In this document: piece after piece, positions 8,704-18,179 of the stretch
How the letters are laid out: each line of letters opens with the position of its first letter
Numbering within the stretch: the stretch's first letter is position 1
NCBI RefSeq assembly: GCF_018139565.1
Contig: NZ_JAGSPK010000004.1
Coordinates: 1 to 64,000 of the forward strand
Direction of reading: 5' to 3'
DNA from: Cognatundibacterium rivi
GTDB taxonomy: Bacteria; Pseudomonadota; Gammaproteobacteria; Burkholderiales; Burkholderiaceae_D
Length of the DNA: 64,000 nucleotides
Made by a program: the position numbers and the translations under genes
Notes under the pieces: generated by a model
The model's database searches: none
The model's input: the letters and a program-made list of their open reading frames with translations, nothing else
Told to the model about the DNA's origin: nothing

Positions 8704-11700
8704 ATGTTCTCTAAATTTTTTATTAACCGGCCGATTTTCGCGACTGTCGTTTCGCTGATTATCGTGCTGGCTGGTCTGGCCGCATTACGCGTCCTGCCAA
8801 TTTCTCGCTACCCGGAAATTTCTCCGCCGGTAGTCAATGTGACTGCAGTGTACCCAGGTGCGTCTGCTGAAGTGATTGAGCGCACCGTCGCGGCTCCGAT
8901 TGAGGAACAGATCAACGGTGTCGAACACATGCTGTATATGGATTCTGTTTCGTCAGCAGATGGTCGCGTGTCAATTAACGTGACCTTCGAAGTCGGTACC
9001 GATCTCGATATTGCTGCGGTGAACGTGAACAACCGCGTGCGTCAGGCTGATGCCAAGTTGCCGCAAGAAGTGCGTCGCCAGGGCGTGACAGTTTCCAAGA
9101 GTTCGTCGAATTTCCTGGTGGTTGCAGCTTTGTACTCGCCTGATAATCGTTACGATGCTTTGTATCTTTCTAATTACGCGACGCAAAACGTACTGGATGC
9201 GATCAAGCGGATTCCGGGAACCACGAACGTACAGATTTTCGGTGCTAAAGACTATGCAATGCGGATCTGGATGCGTCCTGACCGCATGGCGCAGCTTGGT
9301 GTCACAGTGGCCGATATTTCTAATGCAGTGAATGAGCAAAATGCGCAGTATGCCGCAGGTAAGATTGGCGCGACGCCAAATAATACCGAAGAGCTGACAA
9401 TGACGGTGACGGCGAAAGGTCGTTTGCTGGAACCGGAACAGTTTGCCAATATCATCGTGAAATCGGATAAGAGTGGCGGCACGATACGTATTAAAGATGT
9501 GGCGCGTGTTGAACTGGGTTCAAAAGATTACAACCTCTATGGTCGTATTAATGGACATCCATCTGCCAATATCGGTGTGTTCTTGCAAACCGGCGCAAAT
9601 GCGCTGGAAACACGTAAGGCGGTTGAGAAAACACTGGAAGACCTGAAGGCAAAATTCCCAGAGGGAATGAGTTACGCAACACCATATGACACGACACCGT
9701 TTGTGACCGAGTCTATCTATGAAGTGCTCAAGACTCTGGGCGAAGCGATGGTGCTGGTGTTTATTGTTGTGTATCTGTTTCTGCAAAGCTGGCGCGCAAC
9801 CATTATTCCTACGCTGGCGGTTCCAGTCTCTCTTGTTGGTACGATGGCCGGGCTGCATCTGTTGGGATACAGCATTAACACGTTGACGCTGTTCGGTATG
9901 GTACTGGCGATCGGTATCGTTGTTGATGATGCGATTGTGGTGTTGGAAAACGTTGAGCGTCTGATGAACGAAGAGGGCATGACCCCGAAGGACGCGGCAA
10001 TTGAAGCGATGCAAGAAGTGACCGGGCCTGTGATTGCGATTGTGCTGGTGCTGGTGGCAGCTTTTGGTCCGATTGCTTTCCTTGGTGGACTCGCTGGTGA
10101 GTTGTATCGTCAGTTCTCTGTCACGATTTCGATCGCGGTAGTGTTATCCGGTATCGTTGCTTTGACTCTGACTCCAGCTTTGTGTGCGATTTTATTGAAA
10201 CCCGGAGCAGAAAATCACCATCGGTTTTTCTTATGGTTTAACGCGGCTTTCCTGCGTTTCACAAAACACTATACCAATGGTGTCAGCTTTTTCCTCAAGC
10301 GAGCCGTGTTAGGCGTTGCATTGGTGCTGGGCATGGTCGCTTTGACTGGTGTCCTGTGGAAAACTGTCCCTGGTGGATTGGTGCCGGATGAAGATCAGGG
10401 TTATTTCATCGGCGCGACAATTTTGCCGGATGGTGCTTCGCTTGATCGTACCGATGCTGTTGTCAAACAAGTTGAAGCGGCAATGAAAACGAATCCCGAT
10501 ATCGACACCACATTTGCGTTAGTTGGTCTGGATTTCCTTGGCGGTGGCGGTCTGAAATCATCTGCGGCGACGATGTTTTTCCCGTTGAAACCGTGGGAAG
10601 AACGTAGTAAATCTGCGCAACAGCTGGTTGGCGAAAGCTATATGAAAACGGGTGGCATTAAAGAAGGTTTACCTTTATTTTTTGCTCCACCTGCAATTCA
10701 GGGTTTAGGGCAAACCGGTGGTTTTGAATTCTATCTGCAGAATGCTGGCGAGGGTGGTGTTAAACGTCTGGCAGAGATTTTGCCTTTGCTGATTGCAGAA
10801 GCAAACAAACAGCCAGAGCTCGCAGGTGTGAAAACATTATGGCAAGCGAATTCGCCACAATTGTATGTGGATGTGGACAATGAAAAAGCCAAATCGATGG
10901 GCGTTGCACTGGCTGATGTTTACAGCACACTGGCAGCTACGATGGGTAGTTACTATGTGAACGACTTCAATAAAAATGGTCGTATCTACACAGTGCAGTT
11001 GCAGGCAGAAGGCCAGTTCCGCGCTAAACCAGATGATATTGGGGCTATGTATGTGCGCGCTGCCAGCGGTCAGATGGTACCGATCCGCGCATTTACCACG
11101 ATCAAGTTCATTACCGGGCCTGATTCGGTAGAACGTTTCAATGCCTTGCCTGCAATTAAACTCATGGGCGATGCTAAGCCAGGCTTCAGTTCTGGTCAGG
11201 CGATCGCAGCGATGGAACGTGCCGCGAAAAATGTTTTGCCATCTGATGTTGTGTATGACTGGGGTGGTGCATCGTTCCAGGAAAAACGTAGCAGCAACGC
11301 CGCAGGTTTGGCGTTGGGCGCGGGTGTCTTGATGATTTTCCTGATTCTGGCTGCACAGTACGAAAAATGGTCGCTGCCGTTCTCGGTATTGCTGGCGATG
11401 CCTTTCGGTATCTTCGGCGCGCTGCTGGCGGTATATCTGCGTCACTTTAATAATGACGTGTACTTCCAGATCGGCTTGGTCACCTTACTTGGTTTATCGG
11501 CGAAAAATGCGATTCTGATTGTGGAGTTTGCGGTGATGAAAGTGCATGAAGGTTATGCGCCGGTTGCAGCAGCGGTAGAAGCGGCACGCTTGCGTTTCCG
11601 TCCGATTCTGATGACATCGCTGGCGTTTATTCTGGGTGTTGTGCCACTGGCATTCTCACACGGTGCGGGTGCTGCGGCACGTCAATCCCTGGGTACCGGT

Positions 11701-11871
11701 GTGTTGGGCGGTATGCTGGCTGCGACTTTCCTCGCGATCTTCTTTGTTCCTTTGTTCTTTAAGCTGATTAACGACAAGCGGTTTAAAACATTCCCTGAAG
11801 ACTTCCATCATCCTGATCACATTCCTCTGGGGCAGTTGATTAAAGAAAAACAAGCAGAAGGGAAGGAGTAA
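8704..11871 (+). CDS. RND multidrug efflux permease (AcrB/MexB type, HAE1 family)
   Basis: A 1055-aa inner-membrane proton/drug antiporter, close to the family's usual 1,030-1,050 residues. It starts MFSKFFINRPIFATVVS, the conserved cytoplasmic-TM1 opening. The proton-relay Asp pair is in GIVVDDAIVVLENVER (about residues 408-409) and the partner Lys in LSAKNAILIVEF (about 935). Two large periplasmic loops and 12 membrane segments are recognisable. It lies 102 bp after the adaptor gene and 2 bp before the channel gene. Substrates cannot be told from sequence; HAE1 pumps export hydrophobic and amphiphilic drugs. Confidence 0.97.
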   Translation: MFSKFFINRPIFATVVSLIIVLAGLAALRVLPISRYPEISPPVVNVTAVYPGASAEVIERTVAAPIEEQINGVEHMLYMDSVSSADGRVSINVTFEVGTDLDIAAVNVNNRVRQADAKLPQEVRRQGVTVSKSSSNFLVVAALYSPDNRYDALYLSNYATQNVLDAIKRIPGTTNVQIFGAKDYAMRIWMRPDRMAQLGVTVADISNAVNEQNAQYAAGKIGATPNNTEELTMTVTAKGRLLEPEQFANIIVKSDKSGGTIRIKDVARVELGSKDYNLYGRINGHPSANIGVFLQTGANALETRKAVEKTLEDLKAKFPEGMSYATPYDTTPFVTESIYEVLKTLGEAMVLVFIVVYLFLQSWRATIIPTLAVPVSLVGTMAGLHLLGYSINTLTLFGMVLAIGIVVDDAIVVLENVERLMNEEGMTPKDAAIEAMQEVTGPVIAIVLVLVAAFGPIAFLGGLAGELYRQFSVTISIAVVLSGIVALTLTPALCAILLKPGAENHHRFFLWFNAAFLRFTKHYTNGVSFFLKRAVLGVALVLGMVALTGVLWKTVPGGLVPDEDQGYFIGATILPDGASLDRTDAVVKQVEAAMKTNPDIDTTFALVGLDFLGGGGLKSSAATMFFPLKPWEERSKSAQQLVGESYMKTGGIKEGLPLFFAPPAIQGLGQTGGFEFYLQNAGEGGVKRLAEILPLLIAEANKQPELAGVKTLWQANSPQLYVDVDNEKAKSMGVALADVYSTLAATMGSYYVNDFNKNGRIYTVQLQAEGQFRAKPDDIGAMYVRAASGQMVPIRAFTTIKFITGPDSVERFNALPAIKLMGDAKPGFSSGQAIAAMERAAKNVLPSDVVYDWGGASFQEKRSSNAAGLALGAGVLMIFLILAAQYEKWSLPFSVLLAMPFGIFGALLAVYLRHFNNDVYFQIGLVTLLGLSAKNAILIVEFAVMKVHEGYAPVAAAVEAARLRFRPILMTSLAFILGVVPLAFSHGAGAAARQSLGTGVLGGMLAATFLAIFFVPLFFKLINDKRFKTFPEDFHHPDHIPLGQLIKEKQAEGKE

Positions 11872-11873
11872 TT

Positions 11874-13304
11874 ATGCTGAAAACTCAATTTGTCCTGAGC
11901 ACTATTGTCGCGAGTCTGGCACTCGTGGGTTGTGCATCGGTCGGGCCTGATTATCAACGTCCTCAGCTTGAGGTTCCTGCGAAGCTGGAGGCGACCGGCG
12001 GTAAAGCGGCCAATACTGACTTCGTGCAATGGTGGAGCGCGTTCAATGACCCGGTTTTGCTTGATCTGATCCAGGAAGCCGCAAAAAATAATCAGGATTT
12101 GTTGCTGGCGACAGGGCGTATAGAAGAGGCTCGCGCTCTTGCAGTTGGTGCGAAGTCGAACCGTTATCCTAGTGTTGACGCGACCCTGAGTGGCTCTAAA
12201 GTTCGTACCAGTGAAAATGCCGGTAAGTTGGCCAGCGGTGCTGAGCCGGTCAGTAAAGATTTCCAGTTAGGTTTGACTGCTTCTTATGAAGTCGATTTCT
12301 GGGGGAAATTATCTCGCGCAGATGAGGCAGCGAAAGCTCGCTTATTCGTGCAGGAGTACAACCGTACGACGGTGCAAACCAGTTTGTTTAGTAATCTTGC
12401 ACAAAGTTATTTCGCTTTGCGTGCCGCTGATGCACAACTGGCATTAGCGCAGGCGACTTATCAGACACGTGCGGAAAATCTGCGTTTGCAACAGAAACGC
12501 TTCGCATCTGGCGCGGCAGGTGAGCTGGATTTGCATCAAGCCGAATCCGAAACTGCTGCCGCAGAAGTCAGCGTATCGCAAGCGAAGCTCGCTGTCTCTA
12601 ATCTTGAGTCAGCAATCGCGGTGTTGCTTGGGCGCAGTCCGGCTGCGGTAGCACAGCCAGTGATCGCACGTGGCAAGGATATCCAGGCGTTGTATCAGCA
12701 TCTGAGCTTACCCGCTGATTTGCCATCCGACGTATTGAATCGCCGCCCGGATATTCTGGCAGCGGAGCAAACGTTAGTGGCAGCGAATGCAGATATCGGG
12801 CAAGCGAAGGCGGCGTATTTCCCTAGTCTGAAGTTGACGACAGGCATCGGTTACGAGTCGCGCGTATTCAAAGATCTGGTTGATCCGACATCGTTGCTGT
12901 GGAATCTCGGTGCCAATCTGGTCCAGCCGGTATTCCGTGCCGGAGCCATCGGTGCGGTGGTCTCTGGTGCAGAAGCGCGTAAAACGCAGGCCACCGCACA
13001 GTATGTGCAAGCGGTACAAGGCGCTTTCCGTGACGTGCATGATGCGTTGAGCAGCGCTGAATCGAATGAGCAAATTTATCGCGCAAATCTGAAACGAGTC
13101 AAGGCATTGAAAGATAGCCTGCGTTTAGCTGAGTTGCGCTATAAAAATGGTTACAGCAGTTATCTGGAAGTGTTGAATGCTCAACGCGATCTCGCAACTG
13201 TTGAAACAGCGTTGATCGACACTCAGCGAGCACATCTCAGTGCTGTTGTCAGCTTGTATAAAGCAGTTGGTGGCGGTTGGGAAGTGAAAGCGATCTCCCA
13301 GTAA
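11874..13304 (+). CDS. RND outer-membrane channel lipoprotein (NodT/OprM family)
   Basis: A 476-aa outer membrane factor. Signal peptide plus lipobox LALVGC (Cys about residue 20), then VGPDYQRP, the standard N-terminus of OprM/TtgC-type channels. Two repeats of long helices carry the TolC-fold signature; the segment DLPSDVLNRRPDILAAEQ (about residues 282-299) is highly conserved. The start codon is 2 bp after the permease stop, with GAAGGAG inside the permease's last codons, so translation is probably coupled. A strong terminator closes the operon at 13325. Confidence 0.96.
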   Translation: MLKTQFVLSTIVASLALVGCASVGPDYQRPQLEVPAKLEATGGKAANTDFVQWWSAFNDPVLLDLIQEAAKNNQDLLLATGRIEEARALAVGAKSNRYPSVDATLSGSKVRTSENAGKLASGAEPVSKDFQLGLTASYEVDFWGKLSRADEAAKARLFVQEYNRTTVQTSLFSNLAQSYFALRAADAQLALAQATYQTRAENLRLQQKRFASGAAGELDLHQAESETAAAEVSVSQAKLAVSNLESAIAVLLGRSPAAVAQPVIARGKDIQALYQHLSLPADLPSDVLNRRPDILAAEQTLVAANADIGQAKAAYFPSLKLTTGIGYESRVFKDLVDPTSLLWNLGANLVQPVFRAGAIGAVVSGAEARKTQATAQYVQAVQGAFRDVHDALSSAESNEQIYRANLKRVKALKDSLRLAELRYKNGYSSYLEVLNAQRDLATVETALIDTQRAHLSAVVSLYKAVGGGWEVKAISQ

Positions 13305-13324
13305 ATTGTTCGTTTAAAGAAAAA

Positions 13325-13356
13325 GGCCTCCTGATTCAAATCAGGAGGCCTTTTTT
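13325..13356 (+). terminator. terminator of the RND operon
   Basis: GGCCTCCTGAT pairs with ATCAGGAGGCC (11 bp) and is followed by TTTTTT. It starts about 20 bp after the channel gene's stop. Confidence 0.95.
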
Positions 13357-13389
13357 ATTTTCATGGAATTGATATCAGACAGTAGGACG

Positions 13390-13423
13390 AAAAAAAAGAA
13401 CCGACAACTTGCATTGTCAGCTC
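13390..13423 (-). terminator. terminator downstream of rho
   Basis: On the minus strand a stem of about 10 bp with wobble pairs, centred on GACAA/TTGTC, is followed by TTTTTTTT. It lies about 45 bp after the rho stop codon and faces the RND operon terminator. Confidence 0.7.
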
Positions 13424-13465
13424 TTTTCAGTACAACCAGCGCTCATTCAACAGCGAGGGTCATAC

Positions 13466-14728
13466 TTAACCACCACGACGCATCATTTCAAAAAACTCTG
13501 CATTATTTTTGGTGGCTTTCATTTTATCGAGAATGAATTCCATCGCTTCGATTTCATCCATCGAATACAGCAACTTACGCAAAATCCAGATTTTCTGGAG
13601 CTGATCTGGTTTGATCAGTAATTCTTCGCGACGTGTGCCAGATTTATTCAGGTTAATTGCCGGATAAACGCGTTTTTCCGCCAGGCGACGTTCCAGATGT
13701 ACTTCCATGTTACCCGTGCCTTTGAATTCCTCGTAGATCACGTCGTCCATACGGCTGCCAGTCTCAATCAGCGCCGTGGCGATAATCGTTAATGAGCCGC
13801 CTTCTTCGACATTACGTGCTGCACCGAAGAAGCGTTTTGGGCGCTGCAATGCGTTAGCATCGACACCGCCTGTCAGCACCTTGCCGGATGCCGGAATAAC
13901 GGTATTGTAGGCACGCGCCAGACGGGTGATCGAGTCGAGCAGAATGACCACGTCTTTTTTCATTTCGACTAAACGCTTGGCTTTTTCCAGTACCATTTCA
14001 GCAACCTGAACGTGGCGTGTTGCAGGTTCGTCGAAAGTGGAGGCGACGACTTCACCACGCACGGAACGCTGCATTTCGGTCACTTCTTCAGGGCGTTCAT
14101 CGATCAGTAAAACGATTAATGTTACATCCGGATGATTGGTTGTGATGGCATGCGCGATATGCTGCAGCATCACGGATTTACCTGATTTCGGTGATGCGAC
14201 CAGCAAGCCGCGTTGACCACGTCCGATAGGGGAAATCATGTCGATAATCCGGCCTGTCGTATTCTCTTCGCCGCGCATTTCGCGTTCCAGCGTCAGCACT
14301 TTGTTCGGGTGCAGAGGTGTCAGATTTTCAAACAGAATACGGTGTTTGGATGCTTCCGGTGATTCGCCGTTAACCTTGTCTACTTTCACCAGTGCGAAAT
14401 AGCGCTCGCCATCCTTAGGAGTACGTACTTCACCCTCAATCGAGTCACCGGTATGCAAATTGAAACGGCGGATTTGCGAAGGAGAAATATAGATGTCATC
14501 TGTCGATGCCATGTAGCTGGCATCGGGAGAGCGCAGGAAGCCAAAACCATCAGGTAATACTTCAAGTGCGCCATCGCCAAAAATTTGTTCGCCTGCTTTT
14601 GCACGTTTTTTTAAAATCGCAAACATCAATTCTTGTTTGCGCATACGCGCAGCGTTGTCAATATCAAGCCCGATCGCCATTTCCAGTAATGCGGATACGT
14701 GTAGGGCTTTTAATTCAGATAGATGCAT
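13466..14728 (-). CDS. rho: transcription termination factor Rho
   Basis: A 420-aa hexameric RNA helicase of standard length. It starts [18 protein letters not shown] (Rho N domain), then the cold-shock-like RNA-binding domain ([13 protein letters not shown], about residues 57-69), then the ATPase with Walker [11 protein letters not shown] (about 179-188) and [15 protein letters not shown] (Walker B region). The R-loop/C-terminal part [21 protein letters not shown] is intact. It terminates transcripts on unstructured C-rich RNA. It lies downstream of trxA on the same strand, a common proteobacterial order, with a 214-bp gap. Confidence 0.98.
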   Translation of the reverse strand: MHLSELKALHVSALLEMAIGLDIDNAARMRKQELMFAILKKRAKAGEQIFGDGALEVLPDGFGFLRSPDASYMASTDDIYISPSQIRRFNLHTGDSIEGEVRTPKDGERYFALVKVDKVNGESPEASKHRILFENLTPLHPNKVLTLEREMRGEENTTGRIIDMISPIGRGQRGLLVASPKSGKSVMLQHIAHAITTNHPDVTLIVLLIDERPEEVTEMQRSVRGEVVASTFDEPATRHVQVAEMVLEKAKRLVEMKKDVVILLDSITRLARAYNTVIPASGKVLTGGVDANALQRPKRFFGAARNVEEGGSLTIIATALIETGSRMDDVIYEEFKGTGNMEVHLERRLAEKRVYPAINLNKSGTRREELLIKPDQLQKIWILRKLLYSMDEIEAMEFILDKMKATKNNAEFFEMMRRGG

Positions 14729-14942
14729 GGTGAGTGTCCCGGGACGGGAATATGAGGTGGGGGAGTGAACAGAGGAACTGCGGAATAAACAGAATCGTTA
14801 TTTGTCTTTTGAGGTCAGCGACCTGTTAAGCATTCTTTATGTATTTGTACTTTGGTCTCAATGCGCATACGGCGCCGGATTTCATTTTTGAAGGATTGTA
14901 CACCATCAGAAAGAACATCCAGCGCAGCAGGTAAGCAAATTG

Positions 14943-15269
14943 TCAGATATTGCTATCGATAAAAGAGATCAGCTGACCTTTAGCCAGTGCGCCGACTTTT
15001 TGTGCGGCTACTGCGCCATTTTTGAACAGTATCAGTGTCGGGATACCACGGATGCCAAATTGGGCAGGAACTGCCTGATTTGCATCAACGTCCATTTTTG
15101 CGACAATAATTTTGCCATCGTATTCTTTAGCAACTTCTTCCAGAATCGGCGCAATCATTTTGCATGGACCACACCATTCGGCCCAGAAATCGACCAGGAC
15201 AGGTTTGTCAGATTTTAATACATCAGCTTCAAAAGAAGCATCGCTTACGTATTTGATGTTTTCGCTCAT
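14943..15269 (-). CDS. trxA: thioredoxin 1
   Basis: A 108-aa cytosolic disulfide reductase with the active site WCGPC (Cys 33 and 36) in [16 protein letters not shown] and the cis-Pro loop [12 protein letters not shown]. It reduces protein disulfides using electrons from thioredoxin reductase, which is not encoded here. It is full length and is likely co-transcribed with rho. Confidence 0.98.
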   Translation of the reverse strand: MSENIKYVSDASFEADVLKSDKPVLVDFWAEWCGPCKMIAPILEEVAKEYDGKIIVAKMDVDANQAVPAQFGIRGIPTLILFKNGAVAAQKVGALAKGQLISFIDSNI

Positions 15270-15707
15270 GGAATCCTCATTGAGAGGGAAAAATTAAGGG
15301 GTAACAGCGCCACAGAATATCGGTCGGGCAGTTGGGAACTCGCCGTATTCAGAGGTTGGATCTGGCGGCGATTGGCTTAAATTCAATAGCGGAAATTTAT
15401 TTCGCACCTTGAATATGCCAATGAAGAACCAAGCGTGGTTAGCTATGCGTCAAATAATAACCTATTTTTTAAAAAAGTGTGATGCTAAGCGCCAATTTGT
15501 ATAATTCGGCACGCAAAATGCAAGCGACCCATTCTGATTTTTCCGGTTTTAAGCAGTGTGCTGTTTGTTGGAAAGGCGTTTCTGGACGCTGAATATATCG
15601 TTCAGACACTGAATTTACTTGTTTAGCTTTAGATCACGATGCTGATGCTGAGGGTTTGCTCGTATAATAAGAAGCTAGGTTTGTCGCGCCCCAATATACA
15701 TAAACAT
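15270..15707. promoter_or_regulatory. 438-bp divergent spacer between trxA and zapB
   Basis: It holds a TATAAT at 15663-15668 facing right, 39 bp before zapB, without a clear -35, and presumably the trxA promoter facing left. I see no gene or strong RNA structure in the rest. Confidence 0.45.
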
Positions 15708-15932
15708 ATGATGATTTCCGATTTCGAATTGCTTGCCGAAAAAGTAGCCAAGCTTGCTGAGCTTACCCACGCCTTGCGGGTGGAGAATGCTGCCTTGCGT
15801 AATGAGGTGACTGCGTTAACAACGCAGAATCAGGATGTCAGGGAACGTATGCAACAAGCACATGAACGGATTACGGCTCTACTGACACAATTACCAGCAG
15901 AAGTTCTGGAGGATGAAGAGGTGTCAGCATGA
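15708..15932 (+). CDS. zapB: ZapB-like coiled-coil cell-division protein
   Basis: A protein of about 74 aa from the ATG at 15708 (a second ATG follows immediately). It is almost wholly coiled coil with a leucine heptad pattern (ELLAEKVAKLAELTHALRVE) and an acidic end. This small coiled-coil protein directly ahead of ZapA is typical of betaproteobacteria and is often annotated ZapB-like or TIGR02449. By analogy it would act at the FtsZ ring. Its last 4 bases overlap the zapA start (ATGA), indicating coupling. The function is inferred from position and shape. Confidence 0.75.
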   Translation: MMISDFELLAEKVAKLAELTHALRVENAALRNEVTALTTQNQDVRERMQQAHERITALLTQLPAEVLEDEEVSA

Positions 15933-16255
15933 CGGATAAAAAATTGATTCAGGTTGACGTCAATATCATGGGGCAAGCTTACAAATTGTCCTGCAAAGAA
16001 GGTGAAGATAGAGCGTTGCGCGAAGCTGCCGCTTATCTTGATGCGAAGATGTGTGCAATTCGTGACTCTTCCCGGGTCAAAGGTACTGACAGGATCGCAG
16101 TGATGGCGGCGTTGGGTATGACGACCGAGTTGCTGGCAACTAAATCTCCCGAAGGCCCCTTATCTGGATTGTCTTTGTCGGAAGTAAAACAAAAGATGAC
16201 GCAGATGCATGAGGTGATGGATCAGGCGTTGACTCCGCAAGAAAATCTATTTTGA
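15929..16255 (+). CDS. zapA: cell division protein ZapA
   Basis: A 108-aa cytosolic protein that bundles FtsZ protofilaments. The N-terminal domain VDVNIMGQAYKLSCKEGED matches ZapA, followed by ALREAAAYLDAKM and the helical C-terminal part. It overlaps zapB by 4 bp and is followed by 6S RNA, the widespread zapA-ssrS arrangement. Confidence 0.93.
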   Translation: MTDKKLIQVDVNIMGQAYKLSCKEGEDRALREAAAYLDAKMCAIRDSSRVKGTDRIAVMAALGMTTELLATKSPEGPLSGLSLSEVKQKMTQMHEVMDQALTPQENLF

Positions 16256-16333
16256 TTTTTAGAGTTATTGCTTAATTTAATCAAAAATGAGCAAAATAGT
16301 TCTCGCTTCAGTCGCATTTGAGAGTAAACTTTA

Positions 16334-16515
16334 ATTCCCTGCCGTGTTCGCCAGTGCCATATATTCCTTGAACCATTTATGTGCATAGGCTGTGGGATAT
16401 TGTTTGATGGGTGTGAGCGTCGCTAGTTCGATGAACCCGAAATTGAACTGACCGTGGCCAACTTGAACCGCTTAGGTTCAGGATGCCGGCATAGCGGCAT
16501 CGGTGGGGGCTTATT
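16334..16515 (+). ncRNA. ssrS: 6S RNA
   Basis: About 180 nt between zapA and the EVE-domain gene. The 5' end ATTCCCTGCCGTGTTCGCCA can pair with the 3' part (GGCATCGGTGGGGG), forming the closing stem. Internal segments CCTTGAACC and GGTTCAGGATGCCGGC resemble the conserved sides of 6S RNA, and TTGAACCGC...GGTTCA forms the 3' internal hairpin. 6S RNA mimics an open promoter and holds sigma-70 RNA polymerase in stationary phase. Exact ends are estimates; a terminator follows at once. Confidence 0.85.
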
Positions 16516-16518
16516 CTG

Positions 16519-16550
16519 AAACGACTGTCATTTCTGACAGTCGTTTTTTT
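16519..16550 (+). terminator. terminator after 6S RNA
   Basis: AAACGACTGTCA pairs perfectly with TGACAGTCGTTT around TTTC and is followed by further T residues. Confidence 0.93.
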
Positions 16551-16582
16551 ATTTGGCGCGTCTGAATGTGCGACAATTTATT

Positions 16583-16614
16583 TTTCTCTTTCTCTTTCTC
16601 TTTCTCTTTCTCTC
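16583..16614. repeat. (TTTCTC)5 hexanucleotide repeat before the EVE-domain gene
   Basis: Five perfect tandem units and a partial sixth, ending 5 nt before the start codon at 16620. It occupies the place where a Shine-Dalgarno sequence would be expected, leaving a pyrimidine tract instead. Copy changes of 6 bp would alter the leader length; read through from an upstream ATG at 16566 they would stay in frame (Phe-Ser pairs). Confidence 0.9.
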
Positions 16615-16619
16615 AAACG

Positions 16620-17078
16620 ATGATGAATTATTGGCTAATGAAGTCAGAACCTGATGAGATCAGTATTGATGATGTGCTGTCGATGAAGAGCGTGCCGTGG
16701 TTTGGCGTGAGAAATTATCAGGCGCGAAATTTTATGCGGGATGCGATGCGAGTCGGTGATGGTGTGTTGTTCTATCATTCCAGTTGTGCTCAGCCGGGTA
16801 TTGCCGGTATCGCGGAAGTGAGCAGTACATCGTATCCTGACCATACGCAGTTTGATCAGGACAGCAAATATTTCGATCCTAAGGCGACCAGGGAAAACCC
16901 GCGCTGGATGATGGTTGATATTAAGGCCTTGCGTAAAACGCGGTTATTGAGTCTCGCAGAGTTAAGATCTGTACCGGAGTTAGCAAGTATGCTGGTTCTG
17001 CAAAAAGGAAGCCGCTTATCGATCACGCCGGTCGCTTCGCATGAATGGGAAACCATATTAGCTATTTTGGATAAATAA
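16620..17078 (+). CDS. EVE domain protein (thymocyte nuclear protein 1-like)
   Basis: About 152 aa from the ATG pair at 16620/16623, starting MNYWLMKSEPDEISIDD, the invariant opening of bacterial EVE proteins; a longer reading from 16566 would add a Phe-Ser repeat translated from the hexamer tract. Conserved blocks WFGVRNYQARNFMRDAM, VGDGVLFYHSSC and GIAGIAEV line the pocket of the PUA-like EVE fold, thought to bind modified bases in DNA or RNA. It sits between 6S RNA and ybiB with 4 bp to the latter. The exact ligand is unknown. Confidence 0.9.
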   Translation: MMNYWLMKSEPDEISIDDVLSMKSVPWFGVRNYQARNFMRDAMRVGDGVLFYHSSCAQPGIAGIAEVSSTSYPDHTQFDQDSKYFDPKATRENPRWMMVDIKALRKTRLLSLAELRSVPELASMLVLQKGSRLSITPVASHEWETILAILDK

Positions 17079-17082
17079 ACTG

Positions 17083-18075
17083 ATGACCGACGATCTGACT
17101 CAAACAGTAGCAACTGTTTTTCCCGCCGCCAGATTCATTAAGGAAATTGGTCGGGGAAAAGATGGTGCCCGTAGCATGTCAACTGAAGATGCTGCGACCT
17201 TGTATACGGCGATGCTGGATGGTCGCGTCAGCGAGCTTGAGTTGGGTGCGATTTTGCTGGCGATGCGGATTAAGGGCGAGTCGATCGATGAGATCGCCGG
17301 TTTTTTACACGCTGCCCGCCCGTTTATGCTGGCACTGGAAGCACCAGTCAACACCAACTATGTTCCGGTGTTGATACCAAGTTACAACGGCGCCCACAAA
17401 AAAGCGAATCTGACACCATTACTGGCAATCTTGTTGGCCCGTCGTGGCGTACCTGTGCTGGTTCATGGCGTCAGTAGTGATCCCGGTCGCGTGACAACTG
17501 CCGAAATTTTTTCTGCGCTGAATTTTCCTGTTTGTAGTAATGCGTCCGATATCAGCCAGGAAATGTCCCACAGGCGCCCGGCATTCATTCCCGTTGAATT
17601 GCTTGCTCCCACTCTCGCACGTTTGCTTTCTTTAAGAAAAATTCTCGGCGTTCGTAACTCGACGCATACCCTAGTGAAGTTACTGCAGCCGTTTACAACA
17701 CCAGCTTTGCGCCTGACTTCTTACACTCATCCGGAATATCAGCAGATGTTGCAGCACTACTTTAGCCAGCGTGCGCCACATGACGCCGGTGACGTTTTTT
17801 TAATGCGCGGAACCGAAGGCGAGACGGTAGCCAGTACCGGACGCGCACAACAGATAGACTGGATACACGAAGGCGAAGTGACAACCTTGGCCCACACCCA
17901 ATCTGTGATCGTCGGAGAGATTGAAAATATTCCGGAGCAGTTCGATGCCGCGACTACCGCAGCCTGGATACAGCGTGTATTAAATGAAGAAATTCCTGTG
18001 CCGGTGAATATTGCGGCGCAGGTAGAGCATTGTGTGCTGGTGTCACACCTGATTCATCAGCGATTAGCGAAGTAA
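17083..18075 (+). CDS. ybiB: YbiB-like DNA-binding protein (TrpD2 family)
   Basis: A 330-aa protein of the anthranilate-phosphoribosyltransferase fold. It has the N-terminal helical domain (KEIGRGKDGARSMSTEDA, about residues 20-37) and a glycosyltransferase-like C-domain (PVLVHGVSSDPGRVTTAEIF). The glycine-rich phosphate loop and substrate residues of true TrpD are altered, and no trp genes are nearby, which fits YbiB (TrpD2), a nucleic-acid-binding, LexA-regulated protein in E. coli. It begins 4 bp after the EVE gene, so the two probably form an operon. I do not see a LexA box. Confidence 0.8.
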   Translation: MTDDLTQTVATVFPAARFIKEIGRGKDGARSMSTEDAATLYTAMLDGRVSELELGAILLAMRIKGESIDEIAGFLHAARPFMLALEAPVNTNYVPVLIPSYNGAHKKANLTPLLAILLARRGVPVLVHGVSSDPGRVTTAEIFSALNFPVCSNASDISQEMSHRRPAFIPVELLAPTLARLLSLRKILGVRNSTHTLVKLLQPFTTPALRLTSYTHPEYQQMLQHYFSQRAPHDAGDVFLMRGTEGETVASTGRAQQIDWIHEGEVTTLAHTQSVIVGEIENIPEQFDAATTAAWIQRVLNEEIPVPVNIAAQVEHCVLVSHLIHQRLAK

Positions 18076-18135
18076 TTTACCGGAGAGATATTTGCAAGAA
18101 ACTGCAGAATGTTCCGTTCACGATTGACGAAAAAA

Positions 18136-18160
18136 AACGCCGGATTCATCATCCGGCGTT
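18136..18160. terminator. bidirectional terminator between ybiB and the TonB receptor
   Basis: AACGCCGGAT pairs with ATCCGGCGTT around TCATC, flanked by an A run on the left and a T run on the right, so it can serve both convergent genes. Confidence 0.95.
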
Positions 18161-18179
18161 TTTTATTTGTGACTGAGTA

